Source: Streptacidiphilus jeojiense (lineage in GTDB: Bacteria > Actinomycetota > Actinomycetes > Streptomycetales > Streptomycetaceae). From it: a stretch of 64,000 bases of DNA. A model generated the notes under the pieces. It ran no database searches, was not told where the DNA came from, and saw only the letters and a program-made list of their open reading frames with translations. Positions 8,069 through 16,284 of the stretch are shown piece after piece. The first letter of the stretch is position 1; every line of letters starts with the position of its first letter. The stretch lies in NCBI RefSeq assembly GCF_000719095.1, contig NZ_JOEH01000020.1, positions 85,483 to 149,482 on the forward strand, written 5' to 3'. The position numbers and the translations under genes are program-made.

Positions 8069-9247
8069 TCAGCCGTCGCCGAGCAGCCGGGCCAGGCCGG
8101 TGGGGGAGAGCAGATGGCGCAGGGCCAGCCGGCCGGCGCCCTCGACCCCGGCGCGTCCGGCCAGCAGCGAGGTCTCGATGGCCAGGCTGCGGGTGGCCAG
8201 CGGCAGCGCCCGCCGGTAGACCACGCCGCGGATCTCGGCGAGCAGGTCCTCGTGCAGCTCGGCCAGGCTGCCGCCGAGGACGATCAGGTCGGGGTTGTGG
8301 AAGCTCACCGCGGTGGCCAGCACCTCGCCCAGCCGCTGTCCGGCCAGCCGGACCTGACGCCGGGCCAGGGCGTTGCCCTCGCTGCTGAGCCGGACCACGT
8401 CACGGGTGGTGAGCACGTCGCAGCCGGCTTCGCGCAGCGCGGCGACCAGCGCGCCGCCGGAGGCCACCGCCTCGATGCAGCCGGTGTTGCCGCAGTGGCA
8501 GGGCACGTCCTCGTGGCCGGGGACCCGGACGTGGCCGATGTCGCCGGCGGCCCCGGACGCGCCGCGGTGCAACTCGCCGCCGGAGACGATGCCGCAGCCG
8601 ATGCCGGTGCCGACCTTGACGTAGAGCAGGTGCCGGACCGCCTCGCGGTGCGCGTACTCGCCGAGCGCCATCAGATTGACGTCGTTGTCCACCAGCACCG
8701 GCGCGTCGTAGCCGTCGGCGAAGAAGGAGGGGATGGGATAGCCGTCCCAGCCCGGCATGATCGGCGGCCGGACCGGGGTGCCGGTGGCGAAGTCGACCGG
8801 TCCCGGTACGCCCAGGCTGATCGCCCGGACATCGGAGGTCTTCCGGCCGCACTGCTCCAGCAGGGCCCGCAGCAGGGTGTCGACCCGGGTCAGGATCGGC
8901 ACCGGGCCCTCGCCGATGCCGATGCTGGCGGCGGTCTCGGCCAGCGGGGCGCCGCCGAGGTCGGTGAGCAGCACCCGGCAGTGGGTGGCGCCCAGGTCGA
9001 CCGCGACGACCGCGCCGGTCAGCGGGTTGAGCCGGAGCGTCAGCGGGGGGCGGCCGCGGGCCGCGCCCGCCGGCTCGCCGTCCAGCAGCAGCCCGGCCCC
9101 GATCAGGGTGTCCACCCGCTGCGACACCGTGGCCCTGGACATGCCGGTGGCGGTGGCCAGGGCGCTCCTGGTCCCGGCGGCGCCGGAGGCGACCAGCCGG
9201 GCCACCTCGCTCAGCACCGCGTACTGCCGTGCGTCGATCGTGCTCAT
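8069..9247 (-). CDS. ROK family transcriptional repressor
   Basis: A 392-residue protein with an N-terminal winged helix (about 10-65, ATGMSRATVSQRVDTL as recognition helix) joined to a ROK sugar-kinase-like domain. The ATP-like loop is DLGATHCRVLLTDL, and the ROK zinc site reads CHCGNTGCIEAVASG. ROK repressors release DNA when they bind a sugar or sugar phosphate. It is transcribed divergently from the four-gene sugar operon starting at 9369, with a palindrome between, so it very probably controls that operon and itself. ATG 9247 has GGGTGGGACGG upstream; the frame extends 20 codons further but runs through the promoter. Confidence 0.87.
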   Translation of the reverse strand: MSTIDARQYAVLSEVARLVASGAAGTRSALATATGMSRATVSQRVDTLIGAGLLLDGEPAGAARGRPPLTLRLNPLTGAVVAVDLGATHCRVLLTDLGGAPLAETAASIGIGEGPVPILTRVDTLLRALLEQCGRKTSDVRAISLGVPGPVDFATGTPVRPPIMPGWDGYPIPSFFADGYDAPVLVDNDVNLMALGEYAHREAVRHLLYVKVGTGIGCGIVSGGELHRGASGAAGDIGHVRVPGHEDVPCHCGNTGCIEAVASGGALVAALREAGCDVLTTRDVVRLSSEGNALARRQVRLAGQRLGEVLATAVSFHNPDLIVLGGSLAELHEDLLAEIRGVVYRRALPLATRSLAIETSLLAGRAGVEGAGRLALRHLLSPTGLARLLGDG

Positions 9248-9280
9248 CCGTCCCACCCGCACCGCATGCTCGGCCCGATA

Positions 9281-9303
9281 TTTATGCCAGAAGTTAGCGT
9301 AAA
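9281..9303. promoter_or_regulatory. Candidate ROK operator
   Basis: A 23-base imperfect palindrome with arms TTTATGC and GCGTAAA around a nine-base centre, between the ROK gene and the sugar operon. It ends nine bases before the -35 element of the operon promoter. Interrupted A/T-ended palindromes of this size suit ROK proteins. No binding data are available. Confidence 0.45.
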
Positions 9304-9311
9304 TCACGTCA

Positions 9312-9341
9312 TTGTCAAGCGGATACCAGCGGGATTACGGT
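9312..9341 (+). promoter_or_regulatory. Candidate promoter of the sugar operon
   Basis: TTGTCA (9312-9317) and TACGGT (9336-9341) are separated by 18 bases, followed by the ribosome site AAAGGAG at 9355-9361. The palindrome at 9281-9303 lies directly upstream. Confidence 0.45.
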
Positions 9342-9368
9342 TCTGACGTATCGGAAAGGAGCCGCGCT

Positions 9369-10517
9369 GTGATGCACGGTCAACTCCGGGTCGCCATCGC
9401 CGGAGCAGGCATGGTCGCCCGGGTCCACGCGGACGCCGTCCGACGGGCGGGGGCCCGACTGGTCGGGGTCTCCGCCTCCACCCCGGAACGCGGCAAGGCC
9501 GCCGCCGCCGAACTGGGCGCCGAGCGCGCCTATGACACCTCCGAGGACCTGGTCGTCAGCGACGAGGTCGACATCGTGCACATCTGCACGCCCAACGGAC
9601 TGCACCACCCGCTGGCCGAACTCGCCCTGCGGGCCGGCAAGCACGTGGTCTGCGAGAAGCCGCTGGCCACCTCGGCGGCGCAGGCCGCCGAACTGACCCG
9701 GCTCGCCGCCGAGCAGCGCGTGGTGGCGGCGGTGCCGTTCGTCTACCGCTACCACCCGATGGCCGCCGAGGCCAGGGCCCGGGTGCGGTCCGGGGCGCTG
9801 GGCGCGGTGCACCTGCTGCACGGCCACTACCTCCAGGACTGGCTGGCCGACCCGGCCGACAGCAACTGGCGGGTCGACCCGGTCGTCGGAGGACCCTCCA
9901 GGGCCTTCGCCGACATCGGCTCGCACTGGTGCGACCTGGCCGAGTGGATCACCGGGCACCGCATCACCGAACTGGTCGCCTCCACCGCGACCGTCCACGG
10001 CGAGCGCAGCGCCGCCATGAGCGGCACCTTCAGCGCGCCGGCCGCCGGCGGCGCGGGGGACCGGCAGGCCGTCACCACCGAGGCTGTGACTACCGAGGAC
10101 GCCGCCCACCTGCTGTTCCGCACCGACCGGGGCGCCACCGGCTCGCTGCTGGTCTCCCAGGTCTCGCCGGGCCGCAAGAACCGGCTCTGGCTGGAGGTCG
10201 ACGCGGCCGACGCCAGCGTCACCTTCGACCAGGAGAACCCGGAGACGCTGCTGCTCGGCCGCCGCGCGAGCACCGAGGTGCTCAGCCGCGACGCGGCCCT
10301 GCTGGCCCCGGACGCGGCCCGGCTGTCCACCGTGCCGCCCGGGCACCCGCTCGGCTACCAGGACTGCTTCGCCGCCTTCGTCCGCGACGTGCACGACGCG
10401 GTCCGCGGCGGCGAGGTCCGCCACCCCGGCTTCGCGGACGCCGCCCGCACCGCGGCGCTCACCGACGCCGTCCTCGACTCCGCCCACACCCGCTCCTGGA
10501 CCGAGGTACCCGCATGA
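9369..10517 (+). CDS. Gfo/Idh/MocA family oxidoreductase (operon gene 1)
   Basis: About 382 residues. An N-terminal Rossmann fold (VAIAGAGMVARVHADAVRR) is followed by the family dinucleotide motif HVVCEKPLA and a C-terminal alpha/beta domain containing DIGSHWCDLAEWITG, with the DxGxHxxD pattern that places the catalytic residues. It should oxidise or reduce a sugar or cyclitol with NAD(P). The ribosome site AAAGGAG favours GTG 9369; the next codon, ATG 9372, is an equally usable start. The residue stretch SAPAAGGAGDRQAVTTEAVTTED is a low-complexity insert. It overlaps gene 2 by ATGA. Confidence 0.85.
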   Translation: MMHGQLRVAIAGAGMVARVHADAVRRAGARLVGVSASTPERGKAAAAELGAERAYDTSEDLVVSDEVDIVHICTPNGLHHPLAELALRAGKHVVCEKPLATSAAQAAELTRLAAEQRVVAAVPFVYRYHPMAAEARARVRSGALGAVHLLHGHYLQDWLADPADSNWRVDPVVGGPSRAFADIGSHWCDLAEWITGHRITELVASTATVHGERSAAMSGTFSAPAAGGAGDRQAVTTEAVTTEDAAHLLFRTDRGATGSLLVSQVSPGRKNRLWLEVDAADASVTFDQENPETLLLGRRASTEVLSRDAALLAPDAARLSTVPPGHPLGYQDCFAAFVRDVHDAVRGGEVRHPGFADAARTAALTDAVLDSAHTRSWTEVPA

Positions 10518-11434
10518 AACTGGGATTCCTGACCGCCTGCCTGCCCCAGCTCACCCTGGAGCAGATCGTCCCCTGGGCCGCCGCCCACGACTACGACGCG
10601 CTGGAGGTGGCCACCTGGCCGTCCACCGGGTCACGGGACTTCGAAGCCAGCCACCTCGACGTCGCCGCCCTGGACCAGGACGGCGCCGAGCAGGTCAGGG
10701 CACTGTTCGACCAGCACGGCGTGGAGATCTCCGCCTTCGCCTACTACGAGAACAACCTGCACCCCGACGAGCGCCGCCGCGCCGAGATCGCCGAGCACCT
10801 GCGCCGCAACATCGACGCCGCCGCCCTGCTCGGCGTCCCCTACGTGGGCACCTTCATCGGCCGCGACCCCGGACGCTCCGTCAAGGAGAACATCGCCGTC
10901 GGCGACAAGGTGCTGCCGCCGCTGGTCGACTACGCCACCGAACGCGGCGTCAAGCTCATCATCGAGAACTGCGTGATGGAGGGCTGGCACCCGGACGGCT
11001 ACCCGGGCAACCTCGCCTACTCCCCGGAGCTGTGGGAGTGGATGTTCTCGCTCGGCTTCTACCTCAACTACGACCCCTCGCACCTGATGTGGCTCGGCAT
11101 CGACCCGGTCGAGGCGCTGCGCCCCTACGTCGACCGGATCCCGCACGCCCAGGCCAAGGACGCCCAGCTGGACCCGCGGGCCCGCACCCGCTACGGCTTC
11201 TTCGGCAAGACCCTGGAGCGCGACAACCCCTGGGACGTCGGCTGGTGGCGCTACCGCGTCCCCGGCCTCGGCGACGTCGACTGGCGTGCCGTGGTCGACA
11301 CCCTCTACGAGGGCGGCTTCACCGGGACGCTCTCGGTCGAGCACGAGGACCCGGTCTGGGGCGGCACCGAGGAGAAGGTCAAGCAGGGCCTGATCGTCGC
11401 CCACCGCACCCTGCGCCCGCTGATCGTCGCCTGA
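10514..11434 (+). CDS. Xylose isomerase-like sugar isomerase/epimerase (operon gene 2)
   Basis: A 306-residue TIM-barrel protein of the AP-endonuclease 2/sugar phosphate isomerase family. It opens MKLGFLTACLPQLTLEQI. Metal ligands of the family are visible in LIIENCVMEGW (Glu), LNYDPSHLMW (Asp and His), the HAQAKDAQL segment and SVEHEDPVW (Glu). Such enzymes isomerise or epimerise keto sugars, or act as lyases or dehydratases on 3-keto glycosides. It is translationally coupled to gene 1 by ATGA. This member is longer than gene 3 and keeps all ligands, so it is probably active. Confidence 0.85.
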   Translation: MKLGFLTACLPQLTLEQIVPWAAAHDYDALEVATWPSTGSRDFEASHLDVAALDQDGAEQVRALFDQHGVEISAFAYYENNLHPDERRRAEIAEHLRRNIDAAALLGVPYVGTFIGRDPGRSVKENIAVGDKVLPPLVDYATERGVKLIIENCVMEGWHPDGYPGNLAYSPELWEWMFSLGFYLNYDPSHLMWLGIDPVEALRPYVDRIPHAQAKDAQLDPRARTRYGFFGKTLERDNPWDVGWWRYRVPGLGDVDWRAVVDTLYEGGFTGTLSVEHEDPVWGGTEEKVKQGLIVAHRTLRPLIVA

Positions 11435-11452
11435 CCCTCCGCGGCCGACCAC

Positions 11453-11494
11453 CTGCAGCTGAACCCCTGCACCTGAACCCCTGCACCTGAACTC
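11453..11494 (+). repeat. Three tandem copies of a 14-base unit
   Basis: Units CTGCAGCTGAACCC, CTGCACCTGAACCC and CTGCACCTGAACTC follow directly after operon gene 2, in the 123-base gap before gene 3. It is the only sizeable gap inside the operon. The repeat has no stem-loop potential of note and is probably a small slippage-generated minisatellite. Confidence 0.8.
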
Positions 11495-11557
11495 ATTGCC
11501 CGGATCCGAGCGGTTCCACCTCCCTTCCTTCACTGTGTCCCGAGGAGCGCACCAGAG

Positions 11558-12313
11558 ATGACCCACCCCCTCTCCGTCCAGCTCTACTCCGTCCGCGAGC
11601 TGATCTCCGACGACCGCGACGGCGTGCTGCGCCGGATCGCCGAGGCCGGGTTCGGGGCGGTGGAGCCGTTCCGGCCCACCGACGACCCGATCGGCTTCCG
11701 CAAGGTCGCCGACGACCTCGGCCTGTCCGTCTCCAGCGTCCACGCCATGGACCTGCTCGGCACCGACACCGAGGCCGACGCCGTGTTCGACGCGGCCGCG
11801 GTGCTCGGCACCGGCATGGTCATCGTCCCGGCCGGTATCGCCGAGGAGGAGTTCACCGGCACCGAGGGCCTGACCCGGGCCGCGGACACCCTCAACGCGC
11901 TCGCCGAGCGCGCCGCGGGCCATGGCCTGCAGCTCGGCTACCACAACCACTGGTGGGAGTTCGAGCCCCGGGTGAACGGCCGTCACGCGCTGGAGGAGCT
12001 GGCCGACCTGCTCGACCCGCGGGTCTTCCTGGAGGTCGACACCTACTGGGCCGCCGTCGGCGGCGCCGACGTCCCGCTGGTCCTCGGAGGTCTCGGCGAC
12101 CGGGTGAAGGCGCTGCACGTCAAGGACGGCCCGATCGTCAAGGGCGAGCCGCACACCGCGGTCGGCGCCGGTGCCATGCCGGTGCCCGCGATCCTGGCAG
12201 CCGCCCCGGCCGACGCCTGGCGCATCGTCGAACTCGACAACTGCGCCACCGACATCATCGACGCCATCGCCGACAGCCGCCGCTACCTCTCCGCCCTGGA
12301 GGCCCAGGCATGA
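11558..12313 (+). CDS. Xylose isomerase-like sugar isomerase/epimerase (operon gene 3)
   Basis: A 251-residue TIM-barrel protein of the same superfamily as gene 2 but shorter and divergent. It starts LSVQLYSVRELISDD, a common IolE/YcjR-type opening. Ligand-bearing strands include LQLGYHNHWWEFE (His/Glu), FLEVDTYWAAVGG (Asp), ALHVKDGP (His/Asp) and WRIVELDNC (Glu). The combination HNHxxEF and DxYW recalls enzymes that act on 3-keto sugars and inosose. GAGGAGCG precedes the ATG. It overlaps gene 4 by ATGA, so these two are translationally coupled. Confidence 0.85.
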   Translation: MTHPLSVQLYSVRELISDDRDGVLRRIAEAGFGAVEPFRPTDDPIGFRKVADDLGLSVSSVHAMDLLGTDTEADAVFDAAAVLGTGMVIVPAGIAEEEFTGTEGLTRAADTLNALAERAAGHGLQLGYHNHWWEFEPRVNGRHALEELADLLDPRVFLEVDTYWAAVGGADVPLVLGGLGDRVKALHVKDGPIVKGEPHTAVGAGAMPVPAILAAAPADAWRIVELDNCATDIIDAIADSRRYLSALEAQA

Positions 12314-13419
12314 CCACCCGCTCCGGACCCGTCGGCGTCGCCCTGGTCGGCGCGGGCGTGATCAGCACCCAGTACCTGAAGAACCTCACCACCTTCCCGG
12401 ACGTCCAGGTCGTCGGTATCGCCGACCTGGACACCGAGCGGGCCAGGACGGCCGCCGAGGAGTACGGCGTCCCGTTCTCCGGCGACCTGGACTCGGTGCT
12501 GGCCCTTCCTGAGGTCGAACTGGTCGTCAACCTGACTATCCCGGCCGCCCATGCCGCGGTGGCCAGGGCCGCGCTGGAGGCCGGCAAGCACGTCTACGGC
12601 GAGAAGCCGCTCGCCCTGGACCCGGTCGAGGGGGAGAAGCTGCTCGCGGAGGCGGCGACTCGCGGCCTGCGTGTCGGGAGCGCTCCCGACACCTTCCTCG
12701 GCGCCGGTCTGCAGAGCGCGCTGCGGGCCATCGCGGCCGGTGCCATCGGCACCCCGGTCGCCGCCAACACCGCGGTGATGAACTTCGGCCCCGAGCGCTG
12801 GCACCCCAGCCCCGAGTTCCTGTTCCAGTACGGCGCGGGTCCGCTGTTCGACCTGGGCCCCTACTACCTGACCGCACTGACCGCGCTGCTGGGACCGGTG
12901 GCACAGGTCGCCGCGACGGCCAGGCAGGGCCGGGCCGAACGGGTCATCGGCTCGGGCCCGAGGGCCGGCACCGGCTTCGCGGTCGAGGTGCCTACCCACG
13001 TCACGGCACTGCTGGACTTCGAGCGCGGCGCCACCGCGGCTACCACCTTCAGCTTCGACTCGGCGCTGCCCCGGATCCAGTTCGAGGTCACCGGAACCGA
13101 GGGGACCCTGGAGATCCCGGACCCCAACACCTTCGACGGGGTGCTGCGGGTGCGCGGCGGCGCCGACGAGGACTGGCGTGAGCTGCCGGTCGGCGGGACC
13201 ACCGCGGGACGCGGCATCGGCGTCCTGGACATGGCCCGCGCCCTGCGCACGGGCGACCCGCACCGCGCCTCCGGCGAGCTGGCCCAGCACGTCCTGGAGA
13301 CCATGGCCGCAGTCACCGAATCCGCCGCCGCGGGCGCCTTCCGCGGCGTCAGCTCCCGCTGCGAGGCGCCCGAACCTTTGGCGGAGAGCTGGTCCCCTCT
13401 TGAGGCCACGCTGGGCTGA
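12310..13419 (+). CDS. Gfo/Idh/MocA family oxidoreductase (operon gene 4)
   Basis: A 369-residue NAD(P)-dependent dehydrogenase. It has a Rossmann start VALVGAGVISTQYLKN, the motif HVYGEKPLALD, and a C-terminal domain with LFDLGPYYLTAL, in which the usual DxGxHxxD histidine is Tyr. It differs clearly from gene 1, so the operon encodes two different dehydrogenases, possibly for opposite redox steps. It is coupled to gene 3 by ATGA and is last in the operon, followed by a strong inverted-repeat structure. Confidence 0.85.
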   Translation: MTTRSGPVGVALVGAGVISTQYLKNLTTFPDVQVVGIADLDTERARTAAEEYGVPFSGDLDSVLALPEVELVVNLTIPAAHAAVARAALEAGKHVYGEKPLALDPVEGEKLLAEAATRGLRVGSAPDTFLGAGLQSALRAIAAGAIGTPVAANTAVMNFGPERWHPSPEFLFQYGAGPLFDLGPYYLTALTALLGPVAQVAATARQGRAERVIGSGPRAGTGFAVEVPTHVTALLDFERGATAATTFSFDSALPRIQFEVTGTEGTLEIPDPNTFDGVLRVRGGADEDWRELPVGGTTAGRGIGVLDMARALRTGDPHRASGELAQHVLETMAAVTESAAAGAFRGVSSRCEAPEPLAESWSPLEATLG

Positions 13420-13423
13420 GGAC

Positions 13424-13560
13424 GGACGTCGGCTGCGGACCGTAGTGGGTTTGTCGCGCAGTTCCCCGCGCCCCTTGGGGTCTGCAACTGGCTCAGTTGC
13501 AATCAGCTGGGGGCGCGGGGAACTGCGCGGTCAACCATCTACGGTCCGCAGCCGACATCC
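13424..13560. terminator. Triple-nested inverted repeat, bidirectional terminator
   Basis: Three nested stems lie between convergent genes. The outer arms 13424-13445 and 13539-13560 pair over 22 bases with one mismatch; the middle arms 13455-13474 and 13510-13529 are perfect 20-mers (CGCGCAGTTCCCCGCGCCCC and its complement); the inner arms TGCAACTG and CAGTTGCA pair around a three-base loop. The middle arms are the dispersed repeat also present at 33443, 55444 and 58454. It probably terminates transcription from both sides. Confidence 0.75.
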
Positions 13561-13566
13561 CCCGGG

Positions 13567-13989
13567 CTACCCCCGTTCGGCGTGAGCCACCAGCGCTGCC
13601 ATGGTGTCGGGCCAGTCCGCAGTGATGCCCGGACCCATCTCGGGGCCGAGCTCGTCCGCGTCCGGGCCGACGATCTCCATGCTGTAGACGACGCGGATGC
13701 GCTGGGCGTCGATCGGCTCGATCGTGTGGTTGGTGCGGAAGACGTTCTCGCCGAAGTGCGCCTCGTCGACGAAGGACTGGTTCTCCTCCGTCGCCGCGAT
13801 CCGCATCTCGATCGGCTCGTCACCGGGCGGCGTCATGATGATGGTCGACCCCGCCGCGAACGGCCCCCGCAGCTCGACCTTCTCGATCTCCGCGTTCCAG
13901 GAGCCCCAGTTCGCCACATCGGCCCACAACCGCCAGATCGCCGCGCGGTTCTCGGCGCCGGTCTCCACGCTGTGCTCGTACGTCCACAT
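13567..13989 (-). CDS. SRPBCC family protein
   Basis: A 140-residue START/polyketide-cyclase-like (SRPBCC) protein. It opens with a strand and the usual IWRLWADVANWGSWNAEIEKVEL helix-and-strand, where D/N-x-x-x-W-x-x-W is typical. Later it has FAAGSTIIMTPPG and the long C-terminal helix ADWPDTMAALVAHAE. The fold forms a hydrophobic cavity for a small ligand or lipid; no catalytic signature is visible. It is a stand-alone gene with the nested inverted repeat at its 3' end. The function cannot be narrowed. Confidence 0.8.
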   Translation of the reverse strand: MWTYEHSVETGAENRAAIWRLWADVANWGSWNAEIEKVELRGPFAAGSTIIMTPPGDEPIEMRIAATEENQSFVDEAHFGENVFRTNHTIEPIDAQRIRVVYSMEIVGPDADELGPEMGPGITADWPDTMAALVAHAERG

Positions 13990-14061
13990 CTGCGGTCTCC
14001 CCGTGGTCGGTGTCTGTGCGCACAGGCTATAGCGACCGCACGGTCCCTGACGGAGCTTCAG

Positions 14062-15612
14062 TCACTCGCCCCCAGCAGGGCCGAGCAGCGGCAGGACCGG
14101 GATGGTGTGGTCCTGCCAGATCAGGCGGGAGGTCTCCTCCGGGTAGGCGGTGACCACCGGCTCGGCGTCGAAGACCTGAACCAGCCGCTGCCCGGTGTCG
14201 TACCCGGGCCAGCCGGGGTCTCCGTGCGCGGCGAACGCCGCCCAGGCGGCCCGCATGCGGGCCGACAGCGACTGCGCCTCGGCAGGCGGGCCCGCCCCGA
14301 TCAGCGCGGCAGGATGGCCGCGGTCCAGATTGCCGAAGACCAGCGGCACGTCCAGACCGTGGCAGGCACCCATGACGCCGCCTATGCCCGGGGCGGGCCA
14401 GGCGAGCTCGTACACATGGACCCGGCCGCCGGCGGCGGACTGCTCCTCCGCGAGGCGGAGGCTCGGCATGCGGAACGCCCAGTCGGAGTTGACCAGCTCG
14501 TACAGCTGCTCAGGGCCGGCATCCGGACAGCCGTCCCGGTACCGCTGCGCGCCGTCGCTGCCGGGGGCGAAGACGCGCAGGGCGGTGGCAGCCTGATCCT
14601 CCGTCACCTGGCCGAGCAGCCCTTCGAGCGCGGTGAACAGCCGCTGCTCGTCCCGGGTGTGGCCGACGAGCAGCGCGATGTCCCGGCCGGCACCGTCGGC
14701 CAGGGCCTGCCAGGGGGTGACCGGCAGCTCCGCGCCGCCGACAACCGGTGAGAAGAGGATCGCCCGGTGCGCGATCGGACCCCAACGACCGGCCCACTGG
14801 GCCGACTTGGCGCCCACCGCGTCACCTGCGGCGGACAGCCGGGACGGGTCCACCCCGGACAGCTCGGCCGCGGTGGGCCGCAGCCCCAGCTCCGCGCCGC
14901 ACGCGGCGGCGATGTCGGCGGCGAGCTCCGGTGCGAAGAAGGTCCCCTGCACGCTCTGGGCGACGGCCCGGCCGAAGAGCCCGGACGCGCCCGGCATGGC
15001 GAGCAGTGCCGCGACCGATCCGCCGCCCGCCGACTCTCCGAAGACGGTGACGTTGTCCGGGTCGCCGCCGAGGGCCCGGATGTTGTCCCGGACCCACTCC
15101 AGCGCGGCGACCTGGTCGAGCAGGCCGCGGTTGGCGGGCGCGCCCTCGAAGTACCCGAAGCCCTCCAGGCCCACCCGGTAGTTGAAGGTCACCACGACCA
15201 CGTCGCCCTCGCCGGCCAGGCGCCCGCCGTCGTACTCGGGAAGTCCGGACGTTCCGATGGTGTAGGCGCCGCCGTGGATCCACACCAGAACCGGCAGCCC
15301 CGCGCCGGGGCCCGGATCCGGCGACCAGACGTTGACGGTCAGCCAGTCGCAGTCCGCTGCGTCCCGCGACATCGCGTCCATGCCGAAGGCACCGCCCTGC
15401 GGGGGCGGTGGCCCGAACGACACCGCCTCGCGTACCCCGTCCCAGCCCTGCACCGGCCGGGGCGCGGCGAAACGCAGCGGTCCGACCGGCGGTTCGGCGA
15501 AGGGGACACCGCGGAAGACTGCGACACCACCCTCCCGACCGCCTTGCAGCGCCCCGGCCGCCGAGCGGACCTCGGGCCGGGATCCGGACCGCTCGGACGC
15601 GGCATCGCTCAT
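14062..15612 (-). CDS. Type-B carboxylesterase
   Basis: A 516-residue alpha/beta hydrolase of the carboxylesterase/lipase type-B family. The oxyanion loop is VWIHGGAYTIG, the nucleophile elbow GESAGGGSVAALL carries the catalytic Ser, the acid lies within the HTRDEQRLF region and the His in MGACHGLDVPLVFG. VFRGVPFAEPPVGPLRF at the N-terminus is a family hallmark, as is DCDWLTVNVWSP. No signal peptide is visible, so it is probably cytoplasmic. It would hydrolyse esters of small or aromatic acids. It is transcribed alone, convergent with the SRPBCC gene's upstream side. Confidence 0.88.
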   Translation of the reverse strand: MSDAASERSGSRPEVRSAAGALQGGREGGVAVFRGVPFAEPPVGPLRFAAPRPVQGWDGVREAVSFGPPPPQGGAFGMDAMSRDAADCDWLTVNVWSPDPGPGAGLPVLVWIHGGAYTIGTSGLPEYDGGRLAGEGDVVVVTFNYRVGLEGFGYFEGAPANRGLLDQVAALEWVRDNIRALGGDPDNVTVFGESAGGGSVAALLAMPGASGLFGRAVAQSVQGTFFAPELAADIAAACGAELGLRPTAAELSGVDPSRLSAAGDAVGAKSAQWAGRWGPIAHRAILFSPVVGGAELPVTPWQALADGAGRDIALLVGHTRDEQRLFTALEGLLGQVTEDQAATALRVFAPGSDGAQRYRDGCPDAGPEQLYELVNSDWAFRMPSLRLAEEQSAAGGRVHVYELAWPAPGIGGVMGACHGLDVPLVFGNLDRGHPAALIGAGPPAEAQSLSARMRAAWAAFAAHGDPGWPGYDTGQRLVQVFDAEPVVTAYPEETSRLIWQDHTIPVLPLLGPAGGE

Positions 15613-15834
15613 GACGCACTCCCTGTACGGGCACCTGGAGGTCGATCGCAGGAGCCGCCGTCCCCCCGGACCCGTGGATCATCCCGCCGCCTCCCGGTGC
15701 ACGCCAGCCATTTATCCGGCGCGGCGCGCTACTGTTGGGTCACCGAGGGCTTTTCGCGCGTTGCCGGCTGGGTGGCGTCGTCTCCGGCGAGCGACGACAC
15801 CGGGCGCTCATCGGCCCGGGGACAGGTCCGCGAC

Positions 15835-16284
15835 GTGACCACCATCAGCATTTCCCCTGAAGCCGACCCGGTCCTGCCGCTGTCCCAGGGCGTGCGGCTG
15901 GAACTCAAGCCGGCAAGTCGGATCCGGGGCCGGGTGGACGGCGCCTGGTGGCCCCGGTCCCGGGACATGGCCCAGGAGCTCCCGCCGCTGGTCGAGGTAC
16001 TGGACCGGGTATGGGGACGGATCACCCGGGTGACCGTGCACGAGGGCATGTGGCCTGACCTGCCCTCCAGGGTCCCGGTCGGCAGGCGGATCGTGCGCCT
16101 GGGTTGGTTCGACACCGAGCAGGAGCAGGCCGACCTCTCCCTCTTCTCCTACCAGGTGGGCCGCTGGAACCTCCTGGTCATCCCGCCCGAGTGCGATCCC
16201 GCCCGCGCGGCCCTGCTGATGGCGGCGGCCACCGATGTGCACAACCCCGCCGGCGCTGACGCCCTCCTCACCGCAGCGGGGTGA
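15835..16284 (+). CDS. DUF5994 family protein
   Basis: About 149 residues beginning VTTISISPEADPVL. The pattern RGRVDGAWWPRSRDMAQELPPL, then VTVHEGMWPDLPSRVPVGRRIVRLGWF, matches the actinobacterial DUF5994 family, whose role is unknown. GTG 15835 was chosen because the frame upstream is antisense to the esterase and lacks coding character; only a weak GACAGG precedes it. The family is often seen near stress or regulatory genes, but nothing here confirms that. Its last 17 bases overlap the convergent PARG-like gene. Confidence 0.65.
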   Translation: MTTISISPEADPVLPLSQGVRLELKPASRIRGRVDGAWWPRSRDMAQELPPLVEVLDRVWGRITRVTVHEGMWPDLPSRVPVGRRIVRLGWFDTEQEQADLSLFSYQVGRWNLLVIPPECDPARAALLMAAATDVHNPAGADALLTAAG

